From assembly GCA_964616545.1 (NCBI GenBank), contig CAZTUA010000030.1:1-62645 (forward strand): DNA of 62,645 nt, given 5' to 3'. The translations under genes were made by a program, and so were the position numbers. Shown one piece after another: positions 8,583-18,132 of this stretch. Positions within the stretch are counted from its first letter, which is position 1; every line of letters begins with the position of its first letter. The notes under the pieces were generated by a model. It was not told the origin of the DNA. It made no database searches and saw nothing but the letters and a program-made list of their open reading frames with translations. This DNA is from JAQVEM01 sp964616545. Lineage in GTDB: Bacteria > Actinomycetota > Humimicrobiia > Humimicrobiales > Humimicrobiaceae.

Positions 8583-10160
8583 TTATTCTTGCTCTGGTCT
8601 CAAAAGGGGGAAAAGAATTACATCTCTTATAGAATTGCTGTTTGTCAGAAGCATAACCAGCCTGTCTATACCTATTCCTTCTCCGCCAGCAGGCGGCATT
8701 CCGTACTCCTGGGCTTTTAAAAAATCTATGTCAACTCTACCTGTAACTCTTTCTTCTTCAAATTTACTTTTTACCTGGCTCCTGAACCTGTCCAGCTGTT
8801 CTTCTGGGTCAATGAGTTCAGAGAAAGCATTGGCAATTTCTTCTCCTCCTATAAACAGCTCAAACCTTTCAACCAGATTTTCATTTTCGGGGTGTTTTTT
8901 AGCCAGAGGAGATATCTCTACCGGATAATCCTTTATAAAAGTGGGCTGTATCAGTGTGGGCTCCACCACCGCTTCGAATATTTTATTTATAATTTTCCCT
9001 TTCCCCGAACTCTTATCAATGTCAATATCCAGGTTTTTTGCTTTCGAAACTAGCTCTTCTTCCGTATTGCCAAAACCCAGCTTGATTCCACCGTATTTAT
9101 GTATTGCTTCCAGCATCGTAATTTTTTCCCATTCCCCATCCAGATTAATTTTATTCCCCTTATAGGCCGCTATTAATTTACCTGTGGATCGCATGGAAAC
9201 AAATTTTATGAGTTCTTCTGTTATATTAATCATATCATTATAATCAGCATAGGCCTGGTAAAATTCCAGCATGGTAAATTCTGGATTGTGTTTGTAGGAT
9301 ATTCCTTCATTCCTGAAATTTCTGTTTACTTCAAAAACCTTTTCAAATCCTCCTATGATTAACCTTTTTAAAAAAAGCTCCGGCGCTATTCTCAAATAAA
9401 GATCAACATCCAGGGCATTGTGATGAGTTGCAAAAGGCCTTGCTGCTGCACCTCCCGGAATTGGCTGCAGCATTGGGGTTTCAACTTCCATGAAACCACG
9501 ATTATTCAAAAACTCTCTTATCGCATTTATTATCTTAATTCTTGTTAAAAATATATTTTTTACTTCAGGATTAACAGTAAAGTCCAGATACCTCTGGCGG
9601 TATCTCAACTCTTTATCCCTGAGACCGTGCCACTTCTCAGGAAGTATTCTTATAGCTTTGCTTAAAAGTTCCACTTTTTGAACATTTACAGAAAGTTCAC
9701 CTGCATGGGTTACGAAAATATTTCCTTCTACGCCAATCCAATCGCCTATATCCATATCTAAAAACTCATCATACATGTCTTCGCCGACTTCTCTTTGACT
9801 TATATATAACTGGATTTTATCCGTGAAATCTTTCACATCAGCAAAGGTGGCCTTACCGTGTTTTCTAAACCCCATAAGCCTTCCGGCTATTTTAAAAACA
9901 GCTTCATCCCTGTCACCCGCTTTAAAATCCGGGTATCTATCTTTTATATCAGTAATATCGGCGTCTTTTTCAAATCTGGTTTTATATAAAACTCTGCCTT
10001 CTTTTTTTAAAGCTTTTACTTTTTCAAGCTTCTTTTTCAGCGCCTCGGCCAGAGGCTCCTCAGTTTCCAGAAGATACCTGGTTTCAGGAACCAGCAATTC
10101 CTTTCTTTTATTACTGTTCGTATTCTGAATATTTGATTTTTTATCCTTTTTGTTCTTCAT
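8583..10160 (-). CDS. lysS: Lysyl-tRNA synthetase, class II
   Basis: 525 residues. An N-terminal OB-fold anticodon-binding domain (about 70-180, FRKHGKATFADV) is followed by the class II catalytic core: motif 1 around FLNNRGFMEVETPMLQP, motif 2 FRNEGISYKHNPEFTMLEFY, motif 3 GGEGIGIDRLVM near the C-terminus. It charges tRNA-Lys. A lysine- and asparagine-rich N-terminal stretch of about 40 residues precedes the usual start of the fold, so a later start is possible. It follows greA by 61 bases and precedes mcsA, much as in Bacillus. Confidence 0.96.
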   Translation of the reverse strand: MKNKKDKKSNIQNTNSNKRKELLVPETRYLLETEEPLAEALKKKLEKVKALKKEGRVLYKTRFEKDADITDIKDRYPDFKAGDRDEAVFKIAGRLMGFRKHGKATFADVKDFTDKIQLYISQREVGEDMYDEFLDMDIGDWIGVEGNIFVTHAGELSVNVQKVELLSKAIRILPEKWHGLRDKELRYRQRYLDFTVNPEVKNIFLTRIKIINAIREFLNNRGFMEVETPMLQPIPGGAAARPFATHHNALDVDLYLRIAPELFLKRLIIGGFEKVFEVNRNFRNEGISYKHNPEFTMLEFYQAYADYNDMINITEELIKFVSMRSTGKLIAAYKGNKINLDGEWEKITMLEAIHKYGGIKLGFGNTEEELVSKAKNLDIDIDKSSGKGKIINKIFEAVVEPTLIQPTFIKDYPVEISPLAKKHPENENLVERFELFIGGEEIANAFSELIDPEEQLDRFRSQVKSKFEEERVTGRVDIDFLKAQEYGMPPAGGEGIGIDRLVMLLTNSNSIRDVILFPLLRPEQE

Positions 10161-10221
10161 TAACCTGATACCGTTAAACTACTTATCTGGCTGATATTTA
10201 TTAATCTTCAGTGTGAGGAAA

Positions 10222-10689
10222 TTACTTAATCTTTGTAATCTTGAGTCTTCTCATGTCGTTGGGAGCTTTAACTATCACCTCTTCGCCCACTTTTCTGCCA
10301 AGCAGTGCCATTCCTATAGGCGACTCATCTGAAATTTTATTTTTTTCAGGATTTGATTCTATAGAGCTTACTATCTTGTATTCCTTTTCGCTTTTTTTAT
10401 CAATATCCTTTACCGTCACAACCGAACCCAGCTCTATAAGTCCTTTATTGATTTTCTTTTCTATAATTACGTAGTTATTTAAAATTTCATTTATCTGCTC
10501 AATCCTGCCCTCTATAAAAGCCTGTTCGTTTTTGGCGTCATCATACTCGGCATTTTCCGTTAGGTCTCCACCTGAATTTTTTGCTTCTTTCAGCCTTTCA
10601 GCTATTTCTTTGCGCTTATTATTTATCAGGTCTTCTCTCTCCTTTACCAGTTCTTCATAACCTTCTTTAGTGAGACGATACTCTTTCAT
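10222..10689 (-). CDS. greA: Transcription elongation factor GreA
   Basis: 155 residues with the N-terminal coiled coil (KRKEIAERLKEAKNSGGDLTE, whose acidic tip acts in the RNA polymerase active site, around residues 25-50) and the C-terminal FKBP-like domain ending SPIGMALLGRKVGEEV. It stimulates transcript cleavage in backtracked RNA polymerase. A strong ribosome-binding site (GGGGGAG) lies just upstream and a consensus sigma-A promoter about 100 bases upstream, so it probably heads the greA-lysS unit. Confidence 0.97.
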   Translation of the reverse strand: MKEYRLTKEGYEELVKEREDLINNKRKEIAERLKEAKNSGGDLTENAEYDDAKNEQAFIEGRIEQINEILNNYVIIEKKINKGLIELGSVVTVKDIDKKSEKEYKIVSSIESNPEKNKISDESPIGMALLGRKVGEEVIVKAPNDMRRLKITKIK

Positions 10690-10786
10690 AAACTTATCTC
10701 CCCCGATTTCTGCATCTGTATTAGCTTTTATTAATATTTTTTTTAAATACTTAAGTTATTAATAATTCAGCTTATTTAATTGAGGT

Positions 10787-10815
10787 ATTATATTGTATGA
10801 ATTATAAGATGTCAA
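10787..10815 (-). promoter_or_regulatory. Consensus sigma-A promoter of greA
   Basis: On the minus strand TTGACA (10815-10810) and TATAAT (10792-10787) are separated by exactly 17 bases. The match to the vegetative consensus is perfect. The expected transcript has a leader of about 90 bases before greA in which I see no recognised riboswitch. Confidence 0.85.
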
Positions 10816-10829
10816 AAGCAATTATTGAA

Positions 10830-11615
10830 TTACCCAAATCTTCCGGTTATATAATCCTCTGTTCTTTTATCTCCAGGGTTTGTAAATATCTTATTTGTGT
10901 CATCATACTCGATAAGGGTTGCAGGCTCTCCTATTTTTTCGGTGAGAAGAAAGGCTGCTTTTTGTGATACCCTTGCTGCCTGCTGCATATTATGTGTCAC
11001 AATTACTATTGTATAATTTTCTTTAAGTTCATCTATTAAATCCTCTATTTTCTGTGTTGAGATAGGGTCCAGCGCAGAAGCAGGCTCATCCATAAGTATT
11101 ATATCGGGATTTACTGCAAGCAGCCTTGCAATACACAGTCTCTGCTGCTGCCCTCCCGAAAGATCCAGGGCACTGGTATTTAACTTGTGTTTTACTTCAT
11201 CCCAGAGTGCTGCTCTTTTTAAACTATCTTCCACAATTAAATCAAGACGGGCTTTTGTATATCTTTTATGCAGCCTGGGGCCATAAATAATATTTTCATA
11301 TATAGTTTTGGGGAAGGGATTGGGCCTCTGGAAAACCATCCCGATTCTTTTTCTTAAATCTACTACGTCAATATTATTACCGTATATATTTGAACCGTCA
11401 ATTATTATTTCGCCCTCTATCCTTGTATTCGGTAATAATTCATTCATACGGTTAAAAGTCCGCAGCAATGTAGATTTCCCACACCCGGAAGGGCCTATTA
11501 TGGCAGTTATTGCATTCTTTTTAATGTCTATATTTATATCTGACAATACCTTGCTGGCGCCATAATAAAATCCGTAATTCCTTACACTTATTTTTATTTC
11601 ATTGCTGCCCTTCAA
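10830..11615 (-). CDS. pstB: Phosphate ABC transporter ATP-binding protein PstB
   Basis: 261 residues. Walker A is GPSGCGKST near residue 41, the signature is LSGGQQQR, Walker B is IILMDEPASALDP, and the H-loop is VTHNMQQAARVS. The segment VFQRPNPFPKTIYENI is typical of PstB. It powers PstCA-mediated phosphate uptake. No pstS, pstC, pstA or phoU lies in the window; the gene stands alone 26 bases after purE, so the other subunits must be elsewhere. Confidence 0.93.
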   Translation of the reverse strand: MKGSNEIKISVRNYGFYYGASKVLSDINIDIKKNAITAIIGPSGCGKSTLLRTFNRMNELLPNTRIEGEIIIDGSNIYGNNIDVVDLRKRIGMVFQRPNPFPKTIYENIIYGPRLHKRYTKARLDLIVEDSLKRAALWDEVKHKLNTSALDLSGGQQQRLCIARLLAVNPDIILMDEPASALDPISTQKIEDLIDELKENYTIVIVTHNMQQAARVSQKAAFLLTEKIGEPATLIEYDDTNKIFTNPGDKRTEDYITGRFG

Positions 11616-11641
11616 CCTTAAACCTCAAACTAATATTTCTA

Positions 11642-12103
11642 TCACTTTTTTAATTTGTTTTTATATTCTTTAAGTTTCTTTGCAAGTTCATCATATTTCA
11701 GTGCAAGTATTTGAATTGCCAGAATTGCTGCATTTGCAGCTCCGTCAATTGACATACAGGCAACAGGAACACCCTGGGGCATCTGCACAATTGAAAAAAG
11801 AGAGTCAATTCCGCCCAGATCAGAAGTTTTAATGGGTACACCTATTACCGGTACTGTGGTGTATGAAGCAATCACACCGGGAAGATGGGCTGCTTTCCCT
11901 GCACCGGCAATTATTACTTCTATCCCTTTTTCTTTTGCACCGCTGGCAAATTCCCTTGTCTTATCAGGCATCCTGTGTGCCGATAAGATATCTATCTCGT
12001 AATCCACACTAAATTCTTTTAAAACATTCAGCGCTTTCTTCATCACGTTTTCATCTGAAACACTGCCCATGACTACAGCAACTTTTTTCCTCCCGTCAGT
12101 CAT
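11642..12103 (-). CDS. purE: N5-carboxyaminoimidazole ribonucleotide mutase PurE
   Basis: 153 residues, the size of class I PurE. The substrate-binding segments GSVSDENVM (about 13-21), SAHRMPD and GAGKAAHLPGV are present. It rearranges N5-CAIR to CAIR in purine synthesis; class I enzymes need PurK, which is not in this window. Its start touches the purD stop, so the two are translationally coupled. Confidence 0.96.
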   Translation of the reverse strand: MTDGRKKVAVVMGSVSDENVMKKALNVLKEFSVDYEIDILSAHRMPDKTREFASGAKEKGIEVIIAGAGKAAHLPGVIASYTTVPVIGVPIKTSDLGGIDSLFSIVQMPQGVPVACMSIDGAANAAILAIQILALKYDELAKKLKEYKNKLKK

Positions 12104-13392
12104 CAGTTACCCCTTTCCGCTTTTAATGCAATATCTCTTCTATACTGAATACCCCTGAAGCTTATTTTTTCCATCGCAGAATACACTTTTTCTCTGGTTT
12201 CCTTAAAGGTCGGAGCTTTTGCCACAACTCCCAGAACCCTGCCTCCATCTGTCGCTATATCGCTATTTATTTTTTTTGTACCAGCATGAAATACCATTGT
12301 ACCTTCACTACTCCTGAAATTATCCAGTCCTTTTATTACATCTCCTTTCGAAGAACTCTCCGGATATCCCTCTGAAGCAGCTATAACACATACACATTTA
12401 TTATCATCCCACTGGAGTTTTTTACCGCCTAAATTTTCTTCTGTGCAATCTATAAGCAATTGTAAAAGATCATCTTTCAGCCTTGGGAGTATGACCTGAG
12501 TTTCTGGATCGCCAAACCTGCAGTTATACTCCAGAAGATACGGCTTGCCCCCGTTAATCATTATGCCGGCATAAAGAACTCCCTTATATATAATATCTTC
12601 CTTCAGCATTGCATTATATGTGGGAAATATAATATCATCCAGGATTTGTCTGTAGATTTTATCATTAATCATGGGTACCGGGCTGTAACTGCCCATCCCG
12701 CCTGTATTTTTACCCTTATCATTATCAAATATTCTCTTATAATCCTGTGCAGGTGCCATGGGGACTATTTTTTTACCGTCACAGAGGCATAACACGGATA
12801 CTTCATATCCTTCCAGAAAATCTTCAATTATCACCTTATTCCCTGAAGTTCCAAATTTTTCATTTATAAAACAATCCTTTACGGCATCTATAGCCTGCTC
12901 TTCGTTTTCCGTTATAACTACGCCCTTTCCTGCCGCCAGGCCGTCAGCTTTTATAACCAGCGGATACCTTTTTCTTTTCCTTATATATTCTATTGCTTCT
13001 TTATAAGTAGTTTTTCCAAAAACAACGCCCGGGGGAGCAGGTATATTGTTTCTCTGCATAAATTCTTTTGTAAAAACCTTGCTTCCTTCTATTGAAGAAG
13101 CCTTCCTGTCGGGACCAAAAACTCTTAAGTTTTCTTTATTAAAATAATTGACTATTCCATCTACAAGAGGCGCTTCGGGACCAACTACTGTCAGATCTAT
13201 TCCCTTCTTTTTTACAAACTTTATGATTTCCGGAAAGTTATCTTTTGATATATCCATATCAAAACATTCCGCAATTTCTGCTATTCCGGCATTACCGGGT
13301 ATTGCGTATATTTTTTCCAGAAGGGGGCTTTTTGAAATTTTCCATGCCAGACAGTGTTCCCTGCCTCCGCCTCCTATAATTAATATCTTCAA
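12103..13392 (-). CDS. purD: Phosphoribosylamine-glycine ligase
   Basis: 429 residues with the ATP-grasp fold. The N-terminal segment GGGGREHCLAWKISKS, the ATP-binding region VIKADGLAAGKGVVI (about residue 145) and the metal-binding EYNCRFGDPETQVILP (about 285) are typical of GARS. It makes glycinamide ribonucleotide. It is a monofunctional enzyme, 21 bases after purA. Confidence 0.97.
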   Translation of the reverse strand: MKILIIGGGGREHCLAWKISKSPLLEKIYAIPGNAGIAEIAECFDMDISKDNFPEIIKFVKKKGIDLTVVGPEAPLVDGIVNYFNKENLRVFGPDRKASSIEGSKVFTKEFMQRNNIPAPPGVVFGKTTYKEAIEYIRKRKRYPLVIKADGLAAGKGVVITENEEQAIDAVKDCFINEKFGTSGNKVIIEDFLEGYEVSVLCLCDGKKIVPMAPAQDYKRIFDNDKGKNTGGMGSYSPVPMINDKIYRQILDDIIFPTYNAMLKEDIIYKGVLYAGIMINGGKPYLLEYNCRFGDPETQVILPRLKDDLLQLLIDCTEENLGGKKLQWDDNKCVCVIAASEGYPESSSKGDVIKGLDNFRSSEGTMVFHAGTKKINSDIATDGGRVLGVVAKAPTFKETREKVYSAMEKISFRGIQYRRDIALKAERGN

Positions 13393-13413
13393 CCTGCTCC
13401 TCTTTAATGCTTT

Positions 13414-14751
13414 TTAAACTATAAGTGTTGATCTTCTGCCCTGGTCAAACAATCTTCTTTTTAAAATGTCGTCTCTTATTATTATCCGTTTTCTTTCAGC
13501 TCCCACGCTTATCATTGAAACCGGCGTTTTAAGAATCTTTTCTATATATTCTATATATTCCCGGGCTTCAACGGGTAAATCTTCATAGTTTTTGGTCCCG
13601 CTAATATCCTCATCCCAGCATTTTAGCTCCTCATATACAGGGGTACATTTATGCAGAATGGTTTGATGAGACGGCATATCATTATAAACTTTACCTTTAT
13701 ATTTATATCCGGTGCAAATTTTAATTTTTTTCAGGCCGCTCAATACATCGAGTTTTGTTAAAGCCAGGCTGTCAATAGTATTTATTATAACCGAATATTT
13801 TAGTATAACTGCATCAAGCCATCCGCATCTCCTGGGCCTGCCGGTGGTGGTTCCATACTCACAGCCTCTTTCTCTCAGATACTGGCCTGTTCTGCCATTT
13901 TCCTCAGTCGGGAAAGGGCCGGAGCCTACTCTCGTGGTATATGCCTTGACCACACCGATTATCTCATCCAGTCTGGAAGGGCCAATTCCTGCCCCAGTAC
14001 AGATGCCTCCGGCAGTAGTAGATGAAGAAGTTACATAGGGATAAGTTCCATAATCTATATCCAGCATTGTGCCCTGGGCTCCTTCAAACAACACCCTCTT
14101 ATTTTCTTCCAGCGCATTGTTTATTAAAAATGTGGTATCTTCTATATACTTACTGATTCTTTTTGCGTATTTGCTGTACTTTTCAAAAATTTCATCTGCG
14201 TTAAGGGATTTTAATCCATAAATTTTTTCTATAACAGCATTATTTATTTTTAAAGACTCTTCCAGTTTGGTTCTGAATATTTTCAAATCCTGCAGGTCCT
14301 GCACCCTTATACCTGTTCTCAGAGCTTTCTCAGAATATGCCGGGCCTATACCCTTATGAGTGGTACCTATTTTTGATTTACCCAGCCTGTGCTCACCTGC
14401 CCTGTCCAGGGTTATGTGATACGGCATAACCATATGGGCATTAGAGCTTACTCTTAAATTATCGGTACTTATTCCTTCTTTCTCAAGACTGTCCAGTTCT
14501 TCTATCAGTACCTCCGGATTTAATACCACTCCATTCCCAATAACGCATTTAACGCCAGGGTATAAAATTCCTGAAGGAATTAAATGTAATTTAAACTCTT
14601 TATCCTCTTTTACAACTGTATGACCGGCATTGTTTCCCCCCTGAAATCTTACAACCATGTCAACACGGCTGGAGAGCAGGTCAACAATCCTGCCTTTTCC
14701 TTCATCGCCCCATTGTGCACCGACAACTGCAGTTCCGGGCATTCTACTCAC
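13414..14751 (-). CDS. purA: Adenylosuccinate synthetase
   Basis: 445 residues. The P-loop-like motif GAQWGDEGKGRIVD is near residue 11, followed by GGNNAGHTV, and later GTTTGRPRRCGWLD and LTKLDVLSG. It joins IMP and aspartate with GTP in AMP synthesis. It overlaps the dnaB stop by 8 bases, linking purine genes to the replication/ribosomal group. Confidence 0.97.
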   Translation of the reverse strand: MSRMPGTAVVGAQWGDEGKGRIVDLLSSRVDMVVRFQGGNNAGHTVVKEDKEFKLHLIPSGILYPGVKCVIGNGVVLNPEVLIEELDSLEKEGISTDNLRVSSNAHMVMPYHITLDRAGEHRLGKSKIGTTHKGIGPAYSEKALRTGIRVQDLQDLKIFRTKLEESLKINNAVIEKIYGLKSLNADEIFEKYSKYAKRISKYIEDTTFLINNALEENKRVLFEGAQGTMLDIDYGTYPYVTSSSTTAGGICTGAGIGPSRLDEIIGVVKAYTTRVGSGPFPTEENGRTGQYLRERGCEYGTTTGRPRRCGWLDAVILKYSVIINTIDSLALTKLDVLSGLKKIKICTGYKYKGKVYNDMPSHQTILHKCTPVYEELKCWDEDISGTKNYEDLPVEAREYIEYIEKILKTPVSMISVGAERKRIIIRDDILKRRLFDQGRRSTLIV

Positions 14752-16156
14752 CTTCGCTTTCTTTTTGATAAGATTCAGCTAAATTTGAAAATAATGCAAT
14801 TTTTTTATTGAACTGGAGAATTGATTTACCGGTAGGCCCGTTCCTGTGCTTTGCGATAATAATTTCAGCCTTACCGGTATTTCTGTTCTCATCTTTTGTG
14901 TAGTAATCATCTCTGTATATAAATGTAACCAGGTCCGCATCCTGTTCTATTGAACCCGATTCCCTTAAATCTGCAAGTATGGGCCTTTTATCTTCTCTTT
15001 TTTCTACTTCTCTTGAAAGCTGGGATACTGCTATTACCGGTATATTCAGTTCTTTTGCAATGCCTTTTAAATTCTGTGATATTTCTGTAATTTCCAGTAC
15101 TTTATTTCCCCTGTAATTAGTAGTTGATTGCATTAGCTGCATATAGTCAACAATTATCATTTTTATATTATTGGTACTGGCCATCATGCGGGCTCTTGCT
15201 CTCAAATCCATGATTGTAAGAAATGCAGTATCATCAACAAATATTTTACAATCAGCCAGTTTCTCCACGGACCTTGCCAGCTGTATCCACTCTTCATCTC
15301 TTATCTTGCCGTCCCTGACCCTCTGCAGGTCTATTTTTGATTCTGCGCTTATCATTCTTAGCGCTATCTGCTGTTTTGACATCTCCAGTGAAAATATTGC
15401 CACCGGCAGGTCCTCTTTCATCGCAATATATTTGGCCATACCAAGCGCAAAAGAGGTCTTGCCCATACCCGGCCTCGCTGCAATAATAATTAAATCGGAA
15501 TTCTGGAAACCGGATGTCAGGTGGTCGTAATCTATATATCCCGTGGGTATACCGGATATATCTGACCCGGCCTCATGCAGGATTTCCACCTGCTCATAAA
15601 CCTCGGAAACTATATCCTTCATTAGAGAAACCCTATCGCCTGTACTTCCTTTATTTAAATCTTTATATATGGAAAATACAAGCTGCTGTGCTTTGTCCAC
15701 AGTAGATTGCAGGTCATCAGGAATCTCATAGCCCATCGTTGCTATCTCGGTAGCTGCATAAATTAATTTCCTTAAAATGGAATGATTTCTTACAATTCTT
15801 GCATAATATACAGCATTGGCAGCAAGAGGAATATTGCTTATAAGAGAGTGGATAAAAGTTTTTCCCCCTACCTCGTCAAGCAGACTTTTCTTTTTCAAAC
15901 AATCGGCTACCGTAATTGGGTCAGCCGGCTCTCCTTTTATGTATAGCTCCATTACTGCATTAAATACTTCTCTGTTGGATTTCCTGTAAAAATCTTCAGC
16001 TGTTACCAGTTCAATAATTGATACTATAGCATCCCGTGAAATCAGCATGGAGCCCAGCAAAGACTCCTCAGCTTCTATATTATACGGAGGTATGCGCTCC
16101 AGCCTGCTTGTATCAAGTGGTGTAATTTCTCTTTCTTTTTTGATTTGTTCTTGCAT
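14744..16156 (-). CDS. dnaB: Replicative DNA helicase DnaB
   Basis: 470 residues. The N-terminal helical domain begins at RIPPYNIEAEESLLGSML, and the RecA-like C-terminal domain carries Walker A AARPGMGKTSFA (about 225) and Walker B MIIVDYMQLM, with the arginine finger region ADLRESGSIEQDADLV. No intein is present. It lies 13 bases after rplI, the order conserved in Bacillota. Confidence 0.97.
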   Translation of the reverse strand: MQEQIKKEREITPLDTSRLERIPPYNIEAEESLLGSMLISRDAIVSIIELVTAEDFYRKSNREVFNAVMELYIKGEPADPITVADCLKKKSLLDEVGGKTFIHSLISNIPLAANAVYYARIVRNHSILRKLIYAATEIATMGYEIPDDLQSTVDKAQQLVFSIYKDLNKGSTGDRVSLMKDIVSEVYEQVEILHEAGSDISGIPTGYIDYDHLTSGFQNSDLIIIAARPGMGKTSFALGMAKYIAMKEDLPVAIFSLEMSKQQIALRMISAESKIDLQRVRDGKIRDEEWIQLARSVEKLADCKIFVDDTAFLTIMDLRARARMMASTNNIKMIIVDYMQLMQSTTNYRGNKVLEITEISQNLKGIAKELNIPVIAVSQLSREVEKREDKRPILADLRESGSIEQDADLVTFIYRDDYYTKDENRNTGKAEIIIAKHRNGPTGKSILQFNKKIALFSNLAESYQKESEGE

Positions 16157-16169
16157 GAGTTATCTTTAT

Positions 16170-16763
16170 TTATCTCTGGTTCTGGTCTTTGTATTCTTTT
16201 CCTTTTTTCCCTTCTTCTTTATCTGTTTCTTTTTCCTTCTTTTCTTCTTCTTCCGGATTTTCCTCTTTTTCCTTTTCTTTTCTGGCCTTATATGCTTCGA
16301 TCAACTCTCTGGATTCTTCATCGGGTTCTACATTTACTTTAATAGAAGCCTTAACTTCTTTATATACTTTTAATTCTATATCGTATTCCCCGAGTTCTTT
16401 TATATGCTCCTCAAGGTCGATTTTTTTTCTATCTATCTCTGTCTTTTTTTCCTCAAAGATTTTTTCAGCAATGTCTTTATTGGTAATTGAGCCGTAAAGT
16501 TTTCCTTCTTCACCGGTTTTTACAATAAATTTAACCTGAAGACCTTCAAATTCTTTCGCAAGAGCCTCTGCTTCTTTTATATTCTTTGCTTCAATTTTTA
16601 CTGCAGCCTGTTTTACAAGTTTCATCTGGTTCCTGCTGCCGGGTGTAGCTGGAATCGCCATGTCATTCGGTATCAGGTAATTATTTGCATATCCGGCTTT
16701 TACTTCTACCTCGTCCCCGATATCTCCGAGTTTTTCATGATATTTAGTAAGTATGACTTTCAA
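16170..16763 (-). CDS. rplI: Ribosomal protein bL9 with long charged C-terminal tail
   Basis: 197 residues, against about 150 for most bL9. The N-terminal RNA-binding domain (MKVILTKYHEKLGDIGDEVE, then YANNYLIPNDMA) and the C-terminal domain are complete by about residue 150. The last 45 residues are almost only Lys and Glu (KARKEKEKEENPEEEEKKEK and onward) and are predicted to be disordered or a single helix. The tail is an addition to the family core with no known role. Confidence 0.95.
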   Translation of the reverse strand: MKVILTKYHEKLGDIGDEVEVKAGYANNYLIPNDMAIPATPGSRNQMKLVKQAAVKIEAKNIKEAEALAKEFEGLQVKFIVKTGEEGKLYGSITNKDIAEKIFEEKKTEIDRKKIDLEEHIKELGEYDIELKVYKEVKASIKVNVEPDEESRELIEAYKARKEKEKEENPEEEEKKEKETDKEEGKKGKEYKDQNQR

Positions 16764-16798
16764 ATTATCCTCCTATCTTCTCTGTCTTCTGATTAAGA

Positions 16799-17794
16799 CT
16801 AAACTAGTTTTTCTCTCTTGAGTCTTCTAAAATTAACCCACACATCAATTAATCCTATAAAAGGAATGATTAATACTGTAAATCCTGAAAATAGACCCAT
16901 TATTATAAATATAATTATTTTCCATAAGGGCGGCACTTTAAATTTTTCCATCAGGCCCCATACCACCGAAATCCCCAGAATAAAGTACAACGGGCCAAAA
17001 ACAGCCAGTAAATTAAAACCGGCAATGTCCAGAATTTTACTTATGTTCTGACCGCCATAAGGTATAAGTATCAGCACCAGCGACAGAATTACGCCCCAGC
17101 AGTAGTACCATGGAATATCCCAGTTTTTAAAAAGTGTAAACGGTTTTATGTCAATATCAAATCTTCGGAGCACCCTGCTGGTTATAATATAATTAATTAA
17201 ACCTGTAAAAGAGAACAAAAATATTAAAAGTCCCGGAATAATATATGGTATAAATTCAAAAACACTTCTCGTCTGCTCCAGTATTCTTTTAAACTGCACA
17301 CTGTCAAGAAAAAATAACTTCGAATATTCCGAAATAAACTCTTCCCCGAATACCCGGTCGATATAGCTGTTGTAGTTTTTAATAATCTCTACCGCGTAAT
17401 TGGTCCTGTATACCGCCGAGTTTATTAATAAATACAGTACCGCCGCTCCGCAAAATGTAAAAAAAATACTGCTTATAATAAAAAATTTACTTTTATTTCT
17501 GCAAATAGAATTTTTATAAATAAAAGAAATTATTACTATCAAAATTGCCACAACCGGCATTAAAATAAAATCCATAAAGATCAAAAATATACAGGCTACA
17601 GCGGCACAGATAATGCCGTCTCTTATTCTCCCTCCGTTAATAAGAATAGTAGCCGGAACCGGTAACAGTATCATCCCTGCCGCCCCAAAGAATGGTATAA
17701 AAATCGCCAGAGCCAGGGATAATAAAGTAAAAAAAGTAAGTAATGCCAGATTTAAACTATCGATTTTACTTCTCTTTAATTTTTCAAAGGGCAT
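16799..17794 (-). CDS. DUF2232 (YybS-like) membrane protein
   Basis: 331 residues from the ATG at 17794; a longer reading from 17824 exists but overlaps rpsR. The ATG sits just after the rpsR stop and is preceded by AAGAGGT, a good ribosome-binding site. About eight hydrophobic segments are visible, for example ALLTFFTLLSLALAIFIPFF and IIFIIMGLFSGFTVLIIPFI. DUF2232 proteins occur in this rpsR-rplI position in Bacillota; function is unknown. The topology resembles small-molecule transport proteins, but I see no catalytic motif. Confidence 0.85.
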   Translation of the reverse strand: MPFEKLKRSKIDSLNLALLTFFTLLSLALAIFIPFFGAAGMILLPVPATILINGGRIRDGIICAAVACIFLIFMDFILMPVVAILIVIISFIYKNSICRNKSKFFIISSIFFTFCGAAVLYLLINSAVYRTNYAVEIIKNYNSYIDRVFGEEFISEYSKLFFLDSVQFKRILEQTRSVFEFIPYIIPGLLIFLFSFTGLINYIITSRVLRRFDIDIKPFTLFKNWDIPWYYCWGVILSLVLILIPYGGQNISKILDIAGFNLLAVFGPLYFILGISVVWGLMEKFKVPPLWKIIIFIIMGLFSGFTVLIIPFIGLIDVWVNFRRLKREKLV

Positions 17795-17795
17795 A

Positions 17796-18080
17796 TTACC
17801 TCTTGAAGTACGGTATAAGCGCAATAATTCTCGCTCTTTTAATAGCCATGGCTATTTTTCTCTGATGCTGAACACAATTTCCTGTAGACCTTCTCGGTCT
17901 TATTTTCCCTTTATCAGAAATAAATTTTTCAAGCAGGCTCGCGTTTTTATAATCAATATTTTCAATGTTTTCCTTACAGAAATAGCAAAACCTTCTTCTC
18001 TGACGTAAACCGGATGCTGTCCCGGTCGCACTTCTTAAATTTTTTTCGTTTTTCCTGTTACTTTTATTTTTTCTGCCCAA
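17796..18080 (-). CDS. rpsR: Ribosomal protein bS18
   Basis: 94 residues. The core RRRFCYFCKENIENIDYKN (about 28-46) and RPRRSTGNCVQHQRKIAMAI are clear bS18, and the cysteines CYFC...C are retained, pointing to the zinc-binding form. The N-terminal 25 residues form a basic, Asn/Lys-rich extension. It follows ssb by 52 bases. Confidence 0.96.
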   Translation of the reverse strand: MGRKNKSNRKNEKNLRSATGTASGLRQRRRFCYFCKENIENIDYKNASLLEKFISDKGKIRPRRSTGNCVQHQRKIAMAIKRARIIALIPYFKR

Positions 18081-18132
18081 TTAAAATTTCTCCTTTACAC
18101 TTAAATTCAAATTACACAATACCGCACAAAAT

